This document shows, one piece after another, positions 1 through 9,015 of a stretch of DNA of 64,000 bases; the first letter of the stretch is position 1, and each line of letters starts with the position of its first letter. Made by a program: the position numbers and the translations under genes. Source of the stretch: Hyphomonadaceae bacterium (GTDB taxonomy: Bacteria > Pseudomonadota > Alphaproteobacteria > Caulobacterales > Aquidulcibacteraceae); assembly GCA_016791425.1 (NCBI GenBank), contig JAEUMQ010000012.1, positions 62,001-126,000 on the forward strand, in the 5' to 3' direction. The notes under the pieces were generated by a model. The model did no database searches, was not told the DNA's origin, and saw only the letters and a program-made list of their open reading frames with translations.

Positions 1-518
1 TCCTTCTCCGGCAGTCCGAGCAGCGTTGAGATCACCCCGACGGGAATCGGGATCGCATAATCGTCGACGAGATCGAACGCGCCGGAGGTCGGCAACGCGC
101 TCAATGTCCGCCTGACGACCTTCTCGACCAACGGGCGCCCGGTCCTGACGCGCGCAAGGAGCGGGTCGCCGATCAAGCGGCGCAGCCGCCGGTGATCTTC
201 GCCGTCCATGAAGATGAAGACGCCGGCGCCGTTTTTCCGCTCCGGAACGTCGTCGGGAGGCGCGTCATATGTGCGCGACGCCGCGCTTCCCGGCGACGCG
301 CGCTTCCGGTCCCGCAGCAGGCGGGCGTCCTGAAGCACGCGCCTGCACGCCTCGTAGCCCGTCACGACATATTCGCCGAGCGCCTCGTCCCTGGCCATGC
401 TGGACCGCGTCCGCAACGCGTCCAATCGAGGGTGCGGATCCGCGACATGATCTACGCTGACCTTGGAAAAGGTCGCGTCGTGGATGACCGCGTTTGGCGA
501 TCGAGTGTCCGTTCCCAT
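1..518 (-). CDS. cytochrome P450, N-terminal part (runs off the window)
   Basis: Only the first 172 codons are inside the window; the 3' end lies beyond base 1. The translated segment reads as a soluble bacterial P450. A short N-terminus is followed by a helix-C-like stretch around residues 103-115 (FMDGEDHRRLRRL), the usual place where an Asp/Glu-His-Arg cluster contacts a haem propionate. The I-helix Thr and the haem-ligand Cys would lie outside the window, so activity cannot be judged. The start is the ATG at 518, with an AGGAGA ribosome site just upstream. It follows the GPH transporter gene by about 50 bases on the same strand and is probably co-transcribed with it, which suggests import and then hydroxylation of one substrate. 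The substrate is unknown. Confidence 0.8.
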   Translation of the reverse strand, partial: MGTDTRSPNAVIHDATFSKVSVDHVADPHPRLDALRTRSSMARDEALGEYVVTGYEACRRVLQDARLLRDRKRASPGSAASRTYDAPPDDVPERKNGAGVFIFMDGEDHRRLRRLIGDPLLARVRTGRPLVEKVVRRTLSALPTSGAFDLVDDYAIPIPVGVISTLLGLPEK

Positions 519-570
519 TGCAGTCTCCTTCCTACTTTCGCCGTCGCCGATCTTCCCTCCGAACACGCCT

Positions 571-1944
571 TCACGCATGTACAGCGCCGCTGCGTCGCCG
601 CTGGATCGCTCCCTTCACCTCGTTGAAGCGAGCCTCATCGAGGGAATAGAAGCGCAGAAGCACGATGGCCGCGGCCCACAAGGCGAACGGGATGATGCAG
701 TACGAAATGCGGATGCCCAGCAAGGCGGCTTCCGATTGTTCGCTCGCCCCGCCGCCAGTGAAGCCCGAAAGATCGAGCACGAGGCTGACCAGGAACGCGC
801 CCGCGGCCATCCCGCACTTCAGGCAAAACGCCCACGCGCCGAACAGCGCTCCTTCCCTGCGCTCCCCTGTCTTCAGTTCGTCGACTTCCACCGTATCGGG
901 CACCATCGAGTTGGAGAGAAGCTGGTTGCCCGCATCCCCGATGCCGCTCAGCAGGTAGACGCCGAAGAGAAGCGGCAGCAGGCTCGGCGGCAGGAAGAAG
1001 GCCGGCAGCGCCATCACGCACGCAATGGCGAGAGAAAGAAAATAGGCTGGTCGCTTGCCGATCCGCTTGCTGACCAGCACCCACGGCGGGGTGAACACGG
1101 TCGCCGCAACGCCCGCGACCGTGAGGAGCGGGCCGATGACCGCGCCGTCCGCACGCATCGCGAAGGTCAGGAAATAGACCAGCGTCGTCGCGCTCGCGCC
1201 GATGGCGATGTTCTGGCAGAGAAACACGAGAAAGAGCACAACGAAGGGCTGATTGCTTGTGAGGGCGCGCAGCTCTTTCCAGATGCTGGACGACTGAACC
1301 GGCCGCTCGATGCGCGGGGCGTCCCGCGTCGTGAAGAACGTCACAAGCCCCGTTACGGTCATGAACGCGCCGAGCACAATGCCCGCGAGCCGGAAGCCGT
1401 CCGCCAGCGAGGCCTGCGAAGCATAGATGAGGGGCGTGGCGACGCTGGCGCCGATGATTCCCAGGCGCGCAGCCACCATCCGGTAGCCGACCAGCTCCGT
1501 GCGCTCCCGGTAGTCCGTCGTCATCTCCGCCGTCATCGCCGAGTACGGCACGGTCATGACCGAGTAGGCGAAGCTCGCCGCGATGTACGCGATGACGGCG
1601 AACGTCACCTTGGACATCTGGCTGGAGAAATCAGGCATCGCCAGGAAGACGCAGAAGGCCGCGCCGTACAGGATGCTGCCGACCAGGACGTAAAGACGTC
1701 TGCGCCCGAGCTTGCTCCTGGTCCGGTCCGAAATGGCGCCCATGAACGGATCGAAGATTGCGTCCAGCAAACGGGGCAGCAGAAGCGCGAGACCCGCCCA
1801 TGCCGGGGGCAGACCTTGCGCCTCGGTCAAGTAGAAGAGAAAGAAGAGCATGGTCACGCCGACATAGACGGCGATGCCGAGCTCACCGATCGCCCAGCCG
1901 AGCTTTGCCGTGAGTGACAGTTTGCCCTGAGAGTCTGCGCTCAT
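571..1944 (-). CDS. MFS transporter of the GPH (glycoside-pentoside-hexuronide):cation symporter type
   Basis: This is a 457-residue, very hydrophobic protein with about twelve membrane segments. The loop near residues 61-83 (DAIFDPFMGAISDRTRSKLGRRR) is the signature cytoplasmic loop of the GPH/MelB family, whose members import sugars, glycosides or related solutes with a cation across the inner membrane. An AGGAG site lies about 11 bases before the ATG. It is the first gene of a pair with the P450, downstream of the TonB receptor gene and separated from it by a strong hairpin. In alphaproteobacteria GPH-like carriers also move terpenoid, steroid or aromatic glycoside substrates, so the family alone does not prove sugar transport. 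Confidence 0.85.
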   Translation of the reverse strand: MSADSQGKLSLTAKLGWAIGELGIAVYVGVTMLFFLFYLTEAQGLPPAWAGLALLLPRLLDAIFDPFMGAISDRTRSKLGRRRLYVLVGSILYGAAFCVFLAMPDFSSQMSKVTFAVIAYIAASFAYSVMTVPYSAMTAEMTTDYRERTELVGYRMVAARLGIIGASVATPLIYASQASLADGFRLAGIVLGAFMTVTGLVTFFTTRDAPRIERPVQSSSIWKELRALTSNQPFVVLFLVFLCQNIAIGASATTLVYFLTFAMRADGAVIGPLLTVAGVAATVFTPPWVLVSKRIGKRPAYFLSLAIACVMALPAFFLPPSLLPLLFGVYLLSGIGDAGNQLLSNSMVPDTVEVDELKTGERREGALFGAWAFCLKCGMAAGAFLVSLVLDLSGFTGGGASEQSEAALLGIRISYCIIPFALWAAAIVLLRFYSLDEARFNEVKGAIQRRRSGAVHA

Positions 1945-2031
1945 TACGCAATTGCTCCTCTGACCGCGTTATGACCAGGGCACGCAGCCATTCCCTTCCC
2001 ATCACGTGGTTCTGTGCACGCACAAGGCGCA

Positions 2032-2063
2032 GGCCCGGGCAGGTGTTTCATCCCGCCCGGGCC
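2032..2063 (-). terminator. hairpin after the first TonB receptor gene
   Basis: Twelve-base arms (GGCCCGGGCAGG and CCCGCCCGGGCC) flank an 8-base loop and pair completely apart from one G-T. The hairpin lies about 30 bases beyond the stop of the receptor gene and before the transporter start. There is no U-tract, as is common in high-GC alphaproteobacteria, so it may only attenuate transcription or stabilise the 3' end. Confidence 0.55.
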
Positions 2064-2094
2064 CGCTTCTCCTCTTCGGCGCTGATCGCCGATT

Positions 2095-4215
2095 TCAGTA
2101 ATTATAGCCGATCGTGAACAAGACCCGCCTGGGATTGCTGGGGAAGTGCACGCTCGACACCGCGCCGCCGGCAAGGTCGAAAGTGTGGGTCGGAAAGACG
2201 TGATCCCCCAAGTTCGTCCCGCTCAGCTTGAAGCTCCAATTGCCGTTGCTCGTCGTGTAAGCGATCTGCGCGTTGTAGATATCGTAAGGCGCGACAAGGC
2301 CGTTGGGCTCGTTGTTCGTCCCGTTATAGTAGCTGTCCGTATGGCTGACGTCCGCGCCGAACCTCAGCGAGGCGCCGTCCGCCCCCACCGGGACCGTGTA
2401 GATCGCCCCCACACGCCATTGCAGGCTCGGCGTGTCTTTGAGCTGCAGCGTTGAGTTTTCGATTTCGTCGTTCATGGTTCCGAGCGTCGCGGTGAGTTCC
2501 AGCTCCTCTGTCGGAACCCACGTCATCTCCGCCTCGACGCCGTCCACCGTGGCGCTGACGTTCCGTGTACTGATCGTTCCGTCGGCAAGCGTCACCGCCT
2601 GCTGTAGACCTTTGTAGTCAGCGGTGAAGTAGTCGATGTTGAAACGCACATGGCGGTCGAACAGCTCGGTCTTCGCGCCAAACTCGTACGACTCCACTGT
2701 CTCCGGGCCGAAGCTGCCGCTCAAGATCGAAGCGACGTCCCGGGCGCTGCCGTTGAACCCGCCGCTGCGGAAGCCGGTGCCGCCGCTCGCATAGAGCAGC
2801 ACGCCCTCCGTCACTTCGAAGTCCGCCGCGGCGCGCCAATTCAGCCTGTAGACGGCGATGCTGTCGTCGAAGCGGAACGCCGCGTTGGGCGTACCGTTGG
2901 CCAGGTTCTGCGTCGCCGTGAGAGCCTTCTCCTCAAACGTGTAGCGCAAGCCGCCCGTGAGGTTCAGCCGTTCGGTGACCGGGTAGGTCCCCTGCGCGTA
3001 GGCCGCAATCGTATCGGTATCCTGACTGAAGAACTGGGTTGACGGCGGCGAGAACACGCGCAGCGCCCATGTGAAGTCATTCTCCTCGTGCATGTAATAC
3101 AAGCCCGCCGTCCATTGCAGGGGCGCGCCGCCGATATGGTCCGACGTGACGAACAGCTCCTGCGAGAACTGCGTCTCGTCGAGATCCTGCTGCTGAACCT
3201 CGAAGGATTGCGCGGCGATCCTTCCGTCCACGTCCCCGGCGTTGCGGTAGAGCAGGCCGCGATAGGCCGTGATCGATTTGAGCGTCAGATCAGTCAGGCG
3301 CGCGTTGACTGTGGCCGAGACGCCCCACGGCTCCACTTCGTTCCGGTTGATGGCGCTGGGCGTCCTTGCGAACTCGAAGAGTCCATCTCCTTCCATCAGG
3401 AGCGCCGGACGCGCATTGCCGCTCTGGTCGAGTCGAAAGTTCACGGCCTGCGTCGGCGTGCTGTGATCGAGCATGAAATCGCCGCGCAGGATCACATCCA
3501 CGTTTTCGCTCGGCGCGAACAAGAGCGCACCGCGGAAGGCGGTGATGTCGTTGTCCATGAACCGCTGCCCGGTCTGGTCGGTCTGGAAGCCGTCGTTCCT
3601 GCGCGACATGAACGTCGCGCGCAGCCCGACCTTGTCTTCAACCAGCGGCGCGCTGAACGCGACATTGGCGTTGACTTGGTTTTCCGTGCCGTAGGCGAAC
3701 GAAGCGGATCCCTCCGATTCTTGGAGGTTGGGCAGCCGCGTGGTGATGCGGAGGGCGCCGGCGCTGCTGTTGCGCCCGAAGAGCGTTCCCTGCGGGCCGC
3801 GCAGGAATTCGACCTGCTGCACGTCGAAAAGATCGACAAGCGCGCCGGTCACCCGAGCAATGTAGACATCGTCGAAATAGAGCCCGATCGGGGAGTCGAA
3901 GGAGAAGACCTGATTGTCCACGCCGACGCCGCGAATGAACATCTTCGGCGTCGTCGTGCCGGTGAGCGCCTGCTCCATGAAGAGGTTGGGGACGAGATCG
4001 CGGATGTCCTCGAGATTGACGATCTGCTTGTTGTCGAGATCCGACCCGGTGATCGCCGTGACCGCGATCGGCACCGATTGCAGGCTTTCCGCACGCTTCT
4101 GCGCGGTGACGATGACTTCGCCGACTTCACCCGACTGCGCGTAAGCGGCCCCCGCCGCGCCCAAGGCCGCGGCCAGGGCCGAAACTCCGAGAACCAAACG
4201 ATTGGCGTTCGACAT
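2095..4215 (-). CDS. TonB-dependent outer-membrane receptor (paralogue 1)
   Basis: A roughly 706-residue outer-membrane receptor. It has a cleavable signal peptide (first 27 or so residues, ending AAYAQ), a short TonB-box-like segment (EVIVTAQKR), a plug domain with the family stretch LRGPQGTLFGRNSSAG, and a long beta-barrel ending in the aromatic TIGYNY terminus that outer-membrane proteins need for assembly. It is closely similar to the receptor at 6711-8855: both have TTTPKMF, GVDNQVFSFDSPIGLY and LRGPQGTL(F/Y)GRNSS in the plug. The pair probably transports the same class of ligand. An upstream GTG at 4221 is an alternative start; I prefer the ATG because it leads straight into the signal peptide. 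The ligand is not predictable from sequence, but flanking rhamnose-type enzymes and a P450/transporter pair suggest a glycoside or its aglycone. Confidence 0.9.
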   Translation of the reverse strand: MSNANRLVLGVSALAAALGAAGAAYAQSGEVGEVIVTAQKRAESLQSVPIAVTAITGSDLDNKQIVNLEDIRDLVPNLFMEQALTGTTTPKMFIRGVGVDNQVFSFDSPIGLYFDDVYIARVTGALVDLFDVQQVEFLRGPQGTLFGRNSSAGALRITTRLPNLQESEGSASFAYGTENQVNANVAFSAPLVEDKVGLRATFMSRRNDGFQTDQTGQRFMDNDITAFRGALLFAPSENVDVILRGDFMLDHSTPTQAVNFRLDQSGNARPALLMEGDGLFEFARTPSAINRNEVEPWGVSATVNARLTDLTLKSITAYRGLLYRNAGDVDGRIAAQSFEVQQQDLDETQFSQELFVTSDHIGGAPLQWTAGLYYMHEENDFTWALRVFSPPSTQFFSQDTDTIAAYAQGTYPVTERLNLTGGLRYTFEEKALTATQNLANGTPNAAFRFDDSIAVYRLNWRAAADFEVTEGVLLYASGGTGFRSGGFNGSARDVASILSGSFGPETVESYEFGAKTELFDRHVRFNIDYFTADYKGLQQAVTLADGTISTRNVSATVDGVEAEMTWVPTEELELTATLGTMNDEIENSTLQLKDTPSLQWRVGAIYTVPVGADGASLRFGADVSHTDSYYNGTNNEPNGLVAPYDIYNAQIAYTTSNGNWSFKLSGTNLGDHVFPTHTFDLAGGAVSSVHFPSNPRRVLFTIGYNY

Positions 4216-4433
4216 CTTCACTTCTTCCTCCCTCTTGGTCTCGCGGCCTGCGCCTAGCCCTCTCTACGGACGGCCGCAGCGCTGTTGCGCCCCCACCGGG
4301 GGACCGCAGGCTCTTCTTCCCAGACGTGTTCGATCCTCGAACGGCGCCCAACATACGCGTGTTCTTGAGCGAGGACGCCCCGCCTCGGGTCCGCGCCTCC
4401 CGGGTCCCCGGCCAACATTGCCTTTTCGTATTT

Positions 4434-4451
4434 GGAATTGAATTTCGTTCG
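4434..4451 (-). promoter_or_regulatory. GAATT-type repeat element upstream of receptor 1
   Basis: The stretch GGAATTGAATTTCGTTCG sits in an otherwise GC-rich region. It matches closely the elements at 37931-37951 (GGAATTAGAATTCGTTCG) and, on the other strand, 38037-38057, which lie upstream of another TonB receptor gene. It is immediately followed by CGAAA, forming a small inverted repeat TTTCG-TTCG-CGAAA. It is probably a binding site for a shared regulator; the regulator is unknown. Confidence 0.4.
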
Positions 4452-4749
4452 CGAAAGGAATTGCGTCATGCTGCCGTCGGTGGGACGGCCGCGGCCGCTC
4501 CGACGCGCCCGCACCCGCGCCGCGGATCGGGAGAGAGGGCGCAATCTTCGCCGCCAATCCCGCGATCGACGCTGTTTTCCGGCCGTGTTCCGCCCTGCAG
4601 CCCACATGGTCCCGACTTCGTCCTCGCCCTTGCCCCAATGCAGACCGCGCCTCGCACCTTCGATCGGATTGGCGCCGTCCTCTCCCGCGCCGGCCGCATT
4701 ATTGGCCAGACCACTTAGCGTTACTTCTAGCATGTTCTGTGTGTCCGCC

Positions 4750-4771
4750 CTGTAACCCCCCTGGGGGACAG
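4750..4771 (-). promoter_or_regulatory. 22-base element shared with receptor paralogue 2
   Basis: On the + strand the element reads CTGTAACC, three variable bases, then CTGGGGGACAG. The same 22 bases, differing only at the three central positions, occur at 9016-9037 upstream of the paralogous receptor. The outer CTGT/ACAG ends are complementary, as in a dimeric operator. It is either a regulator site or part of a shared promoter. Confidence 0.5.
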
Positions 4772-4825
4772 TAGCGCTGCGCTTGTCGCCAATCACAGGT
4801 TGTCGGGGACGCCTACCTGCCCGTC

Positions 4826-5587
4826 CTATTGCATGGTCGATCCGCCATCGACGATCAGGCGTGTGCCGGTGACGTATCGAGACGCGTCGCTCGCGAGATA
4901 GAGCACCGCCTGGGCGACGTCGTCGGGCGCGCCGAGGCGACCGATGGGTACGGACTTGCGGATGCGCTCGAGCTCGGACTCCGGGAATGCTCCAGACAAT
5001 ATTTCAGTCTCGATGAATCCGGGATGCACCGAGTTGCAGCGGATCGGGTAGTCCCGCCGCGCGCAATGAAGCGCGACAGTCTGCGATATCTGACGAACCG
5101 CCGCCTTGCTCGCCCCATAGGCGGGCAGAGTCGGCGTCGCGACCAGGGCGGCCATCGACGAGATGTTCACGATGGATCCGCCGCCTTGCCTCATGACGGC
5201 GATCGCGTGCTTGCAGCCCAAGAGCACGCCTTCGACATTGACCGCCTGCACCGCGCGCCAAGCCTCGAGACGAAGGGTCTCGATGTCGTCGGATTGGCCG
5301 CCCCCGGTCACGCCGGCATTGTTGACGAGGATGGCGAGACGCCCCCAGCGCTCCATGGTCACGCCGATCACCCTGCGCCAATCGGCTTCGCTCGTGACGT
5401 CGTGTTCCATGAATACCGCATGGGCCCCGATCTCGGCCGCGGCCGCACGACCCGTTTCGCGGTCGATATCGGTTACAACGACGCTCGCGCCCTCCTTGAC
5501 AAGCAGGCGTGCAATCGCATGGCCGATGCCATGCGAAGACGCCGCCCCGGTCACGATCGCAACCTTGCCTTCGACGCTTCCCGTCAT
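4826..5587 (-). CDS. short-chain dehydrogenase/reductase, candidate L-rhamnose/L-fucose dehydrogenase
   Basis: A 253-residue classical SDR. It has the Rossmann glycine motif TGAASSHGIG near the N-terminus, NNAG at about 89-92, catalytic Ser at about 143-144, and Tyr157/Lys161 in YGASK. The C-terminus ends GGSTMQ, as in many sugar and alcohol SDRs. The ATG at 5587 is chosen because GGAGG precedes it by 8 bases; a TTG two codons earlier has no such site. The next gene upstream on the same strand is a rhamnose-mutarotase-like protein, so NAD(P)-dependent oxidation of a 6-deoxyhexose to its lactone (the LRA1 step in Sphingomonas) is a reasonable inference. SDR substrate range cannot be read from sequence, and a steroid or terpenoid alcohol is the main alternative. 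Confidence 0.8.
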   Translation of the reverse strand: MTGSVEGKVAIVTGAASSHGIGHAIARLLVKEGASVVVTDIDRETGRAAAAEIGAHAVFMEHDVTSEADWRRVIGVTMERWGRLAILVNNAGVTGGGQSDDIETLRLEAWRAVQAVNVEGVLLGCKHAIAVMRQGGGSIVNISSMAALVATPTLPAYGASKAAVRQISQTVALHCARRDYPIRCNSVHPGFIETEILSGAFPESELERIRKSVPIGRLGAPDDVAQAVLYLASDASRYVTGTRLIVDGGSTMQ

Positions 5588-5721
5588 GACCAAGTCCTCC
5601 GCGCGCGCCTTCGCTCAGGCCCGGACGCGAAAGGCGCCCATCGTCCCTGCCCCGCTTGCAAGGGAGCGCTGCTCGCGACGCTGCACGCGATCATACCCGT
5701 GAGGGCGCGGGAGAGCGGGGG

Positions 5722-6045
5722 TCATTCCATGAAGAACACCTGCTCCATGCTGGCCCACCATTCGCCTGGCTTGCGCGTTTCTAGGGGGACCTGGCAGGGG
5801 CTGCACAGCGCATACCATTCCTGCATCTTCGGCTCCTTGCCCATGTTCTTCATGTCGGCGGCGATGTCGTCTCCATCGTACTCAAAGTAGCTGAACATGC
5901 GCTCGCCTTTGAGGAAGATGCTGTAGTTCGATATGTGGTGCTTTCTGAGGATCGCCAGCACTTCGGGCCAGACGGCCGCGTGCAGCTTCTTGTACTCTTC
6001 GATCTTCTCGGGGCGAATGCCGATCTCCATACCAATTCTTTGCAT
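5722..6045 (-). CDS. rhaM: L-rhamnose mutarotase family protein
   Basis: 107 residues, matching the approximately 104-residue RhaM/RhaU family, which interconverts the alpha and beta anomers of L-rhamnose or L-fucose in the cytoplasm. Tyr18 and His22 (EEYKKLHAAVWPEV) sit where the family keeps its catalytic pair, and NYSIFL and the WW near residues 96-97 are also typical. The ATG at 6045 is preceded by AAAGGAG; the longer reading from 6075 overlaps the cupin gene and lacks a good site. It lies between the SDR and the cupin on the same strand, which supports a sugar-processing operon. C. jejuni carries a mutarotase of this type in its L-fucose island, so fucose is as likely as rhamnose. Confidence 0.85.
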   Translation of the reverse strand: MQRIGMEIGIRPEKIEEYKKLHAAVWPEVLAILRKHHISNYSIFLKGERMFSYFEYDGDDIAADMKNMGKEPKMQEWYALCSPCQVPLETRKPGEWWASMEQVFFME

Positions 6046-6071
6046 TGCTCGCTCCTTTCCATGCGAGGGGC

Positions 6072-6551
6072 TCACGCGCCGATCACGGCGGGCTCAGGAT
6101 GGCCGGCGCCCCGGCACAGTTCGCGATAGATCGCCAGCGCGGTTCCAGCGTCGATCACGGTCTCGACCGCTCCTTGCGCGTCGAGCTCCAGATTGGCGCC
6201 TCTGATCGCAAACCATACGTCGGTGGTCTCCGTGTTGTCGCTCGGCGTGTGCAGCGTATGCACCGACCCGGCCGGCTCGAACAAGTATGAGCCTCGCCGG
6301 TTCACCTCGGGATATTCCAGATACTTCCAGACGCCGGCGATCGTGAAGGCGAAGACTTCGCCGGTGTGCCGGTGCCGCTTCAAGGTGAGCCCGGGTTGCA
6401 GCCTGGTGCGGATCACCCAGAGACCCGCCTCGATATCAACCTGCAGCAATTGCAGCTCCGCGCCCTCGGCGATGGTCACGAAGGGCAGATCGCTCATGGC
6501 GCGGTGAAGCGCACGCGGCTCGCCGCCGGTTGGCGTTTGAGGTTCAGCCAT
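6072..6551 (-). CDS. cupin protein similar to 2,4'-dihydroxyacetophenone dioxygenases
   Basis: A 159-residue single cupin barrel. Motif 1 is visible as H60-x-H62 and E66 (KRHRHTGEVFAFTIAG), and motif 2 as FEPAGSVHTLH with His98, giving a plausible three-His/one-Glu metal site. The arrangement, and the segments GVWKYLEYPE and RGSYLFEPAGSVHTL, resemble the 2,4'-dihydroxyacetophenone dioxygenase group, iron enzymes that cleave a C-C bond next to a ketone. The start ATG at 6551 has GGAGAG upstream. It overlaps no neighbour and precedes the mutarotase by under 30 bases. It could instead be a sugar-binding or isomerase-type cupin, so the reaction is uncertain. Confidence 0.7.
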   Translation of the reverse strand: MAEPQTPTGGEPRALHRAMSDLPFVTIAEGAELQLLQVDIEAGLWVIRTRLQPGLTLKRHRHTGEVFAFTIAGVWKYLEYPEVNRRGSYLFEPAGSVHTLHTPSDNTETTDVWFAIRGANLELDAQGAVETVIDAGTALAIYRELCRGAGHPEPAVIGA

Positions 6552-6710
6552 TCTCACTCTCCTTTCGCGGACGCCAATCCCGCGCCAGGCGCCGTTGACG
6601 ATATTCCGCGGCGAAATAGCGAAAGGCAACAAGCGCCGGAAGATGACAGGGCGCGGAAATCATCCCCACTGTCTCTCCGCGCGAGCGAGACGCATTCTCC
6701 ATCCGCCTTG

Positions 6711-8855
6711 TCAGTACCGATAGCCCAGCGTCAGCAACCACCGCCTCGGCAGGTTCGGAAACTGCACGTGGGCGACGAGCGAGTCGATCGGAGAACCCGT
6801 CGGGCCGATGTGAAAGGCGTGGTTCGGATAGTACTCGTCGGTCAGATTGTACCCGGCAAGCGTCACCCGCCATTTCTCGCCAGACGTTTCGTACGTGATG
6901 TGAGCATCGTACACATAGACCGGATCGACATAGGTGTCCGGCGTGACTGGGTCGAAAAAGTAGGTCGACTGATAGTTCACGTCGCCGCCAAAGCTCAGCG
7001 AGCCTCCCTCCGCGCCTATGTCGAAGGTGTAGATCGCGCCCAGCCGCCCCACGGTCTCCGGCGTGTCGCGCTGCCCGAAGGGCGAGCCCTCGAACTCGAA
7101 ATTCACCGTGCCGAGCGACCCGAACACCTCAAGCCCGTCGACCGGGACGGCCGTCAATTCAAGCTCGATCCCATCCGCCGTGGCTTGGGCGTTGCTCGTG
7201 GTGACCTGCCCGTTTCCATCAACGATCGCCTGCTGCATGTCGGTGTACTCAGCGTAGTAATAGTCGACATTCAGCCGCAACCGCCGGCTGAACCATTCGG
7301 TCTTCGCGCCAAGCTCGGTGATGAAGGTCTTTTCCGGGCCGAATGCGCCGCTCGTGATGTCGGCGACCGTGGTGGCGTTTCCGTTGAAACCGCCGCTGCG
7401 GAAGCCCGTGCCGGAATTGATGTACAGGATCGCGTCGTCGGTCACTTCATAGTTGAGCGCCGCGTGCCACGTCGTTCGATAGGTCGAGGCGACGCCGTTG
7501 AACTGGAAACTGGGATCGAGGCCGCCGCCGTTCGGCAAAAATTGCTCGCCGCGGAAATCCTTCTCCTCCCACGTATAGCGCGCACCGAGCGTTCCGGTCA
7601 GGCGCTCGCTCACCGGAAAGTCGGCCTGCGCATAGATCGCTGCCGAATTTGTCTCCTGATCGAAATGTGAGGTCGCCGGCGGCCCAAGGATGAAGTCCAG
7701 GACGCGCAGCCCCCAATAGAACTCATTGTCCTCGTGGAAATAGAAGATCCCCGAGGTCCATTGGATCGGCGCGCCGCCGATGTGATCGCCTGTCAGGAAC
7801 ACTTCCTGCGAGAATTGCGATTCGTTGAGATCCTGGCGATCCACCTCAAACGTCCTGAACGCCGCATAGCCATCGACGTCGTTGGCGTTTCGGAAGGTCA
7901 GGCGCCGATAGGCGGTGATCGACGTCAGCGATGCGCTTCCAATATCGGCTTCCAAGGCCGCGGAGGCGCCCCACGGAATGACCTTGTTCACCTTGCCGCT
8001 CTCGGGCGACGCCTCATAGGTGTAGGGGTCGTTGTCGGGATCGTCGCCGAAGACGCCCGGATTGTAGAGCGTCGCCTGCGCGCCCTGGCTGAAATCCCAC
8101 ATCGCGTCGCCGCGGAGAGTGAGGCTGACGCTGTCGTTGAGATTGAACAGGAGCGCGCCGCGCAGGGCCGTGATGTCCTCGTCGAGCGCCTGCTCGCCGG
8201 TCGTCACATTGCGCATCCAGCCGTCGTTCTGGCGACGCACGATGGAGAGGTCCGCTCCGACGCGCCCCTCCACGAGCGGAGCGCCGACCGAGAGCCGGGC
8301 ATCCCGCTGTTCGACGGAGCCCACAGCGACCTCTGCGCGCACGCGAGCGCGATCGAGCGGCGGCGCAGGGTGGATGATGTTCAGGGCGCCGACGCTCGAA
8401 TTCCGCCCGTAGAGCGTGCCCTGCGGGCCGCGCAGCATTTCAACGCGCTCGACATCGAAGAAGTCGCTGAGCGCACCCGTAGTCCGCGCTCGGTAGACGC
8501 CGTCGACGTAAAGGCCGATGGGCGAGTCAAACGAGAAGACCTGGTTGTCCACGCCGATTCCGCGCAGGAACATCTTCGGCGTCGTGTTACCGGACAGTGC
8601 CTGGCCCATGTAGAGGTTCGGCACGACCCCTTGCAGGGATTCCATCGTCAGCATCTGCTGATCTTCGATGGCCCTAGCCGACAGCGCGGTGATCGCGATC
8701 GGAACGTCTTGCGCAGACTCTTCACGTTTCTGCGCGGTGACCACGAGTTCGTCGACGCCGCCTTGATCATCGCTCTGCGCAAACGCCCCTCCCGTCGCCA
8801 CGCAGAACAATGAGGCCATTGTGAACGCACTGCAGAGAATATCCCGCTTCGCCAT
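6711..8855 (-). CDS. TonB-dependent outer-membrane receptor (paralogue 2)
   Basis: 714 residues from the ATG at 8855 (MAKRDILC), which opens a normal signal peptide ending GGAFAQ; the frame stays open much further upstream but that extension is not protein-like. A TonB-box-like ELVVTAQKR, plug signature LRGPQGTLYGRNSSVG and barrel terminus TLGYRY are present. Many segments are shared with the receptor at 2095-4215, consistent with duplication. The upstream region holds the 22-base element at 9016-9037, also found before the other paralogue. It probably imports the same or a related large ligand across the outer membrane, feeding the cupin, mutarotase and SDR genes that lie just downstream on the same strand. 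Confidence 0.9.
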   Translation of the reverse strand: MAKRDILCSAFTMASLFCVATGGAFAQSDDQGGVDELVVTAQKREESAQDVPIAITALSARAIEDQQMLTMESLQGVVPNLYMGQALSGNTTPKMFLRGIGVDNQVFSFDSPIGLYVDGVYRARTTGALSDFFDVERVEMLRGPQGTLYGRNSSVGALNIIHPAPPLDRARVRAEVAVGSVEQRDARLSVGAPLVEGRVGADLSIVRRQNDGWMRNVTTGEQALDEDITALRGALLFNLNDSVSLTLRGDAMWDFSQGAQATLYNPGVFGDDPDNDPYTYEASPESGKVNKVIPWGASAALEADIGSASLTSITAYRRLTFRNANDVDGYAAFRTFEVDRQDLNESQFSQEVFLTGDHIGGAPIQWTSGIFYFHEDNEFYWGLRVLDFILGPPATSHFDQETNSAAIYAQADFPVSERLTGTLGARYTWEEKDFRGEQFLPNGGGLDPSFQFNGVASTYRTTWHAALNYEVTDDAILYINSGTGFRSGGFNGNATTVADITSGAFGPEKTFITELGAKTEWFSRRLRLNVDYYYAEYTDMQQAIVDGNGQVTTSNAQATADGIELELTAVPVDGLEVFGSLGTVNFEFEGSPFGQRDTPETVGRLGAIYTFDIGAEGGSLSFGGDVNYQSTYFFDPVTPDTYVDPVYVYDAHITYETSGEKWRVTLAGYNLTDEYYPNHAFHIGPTGSPIDSLVAHVQFPNLPRRWLLTLGYRY

Positions 8856-9015
8856 CGTCGCCTGCTCCCCCCAAAAAATGGACCTTGTCCCTGGCCCATG
8901 CACACGCCGTCGAGCCCATGAACATGAGCCGTGCGGCCGTTTGTCGAGCGCACTCGCGTCGCGTCGTTCGACGGATTGCGTTACGCAAGTCGATAACACG
9001 GAACATGCAACGACA

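Larger units (their letters stand above)
4222..4825. promoter_or_regulatory. 600-base upstream region of receptor paralogue 1
   Basis: No protein-coding reading is credible here; the overlapping frames are low-complexity Arg/Ala-rich shadows. The region carries two possible operator elements, one at 4434-4451 and one at 4750-4771, listed separately. The distance from the distal element to the receptor start (over 500 bases) is long for a simple operator, so a leader transcript or a lost gene is possible. I saw no riboswitch fold. Confidence 0.5.

Noticed and set aside
463-1917. Long + strand frame (484 codons) opposite the GPH transporter
   Set aside because: Arg/Glu/His-rich, no domain, exact antisense of a clear transporter; a high-GC shadow.
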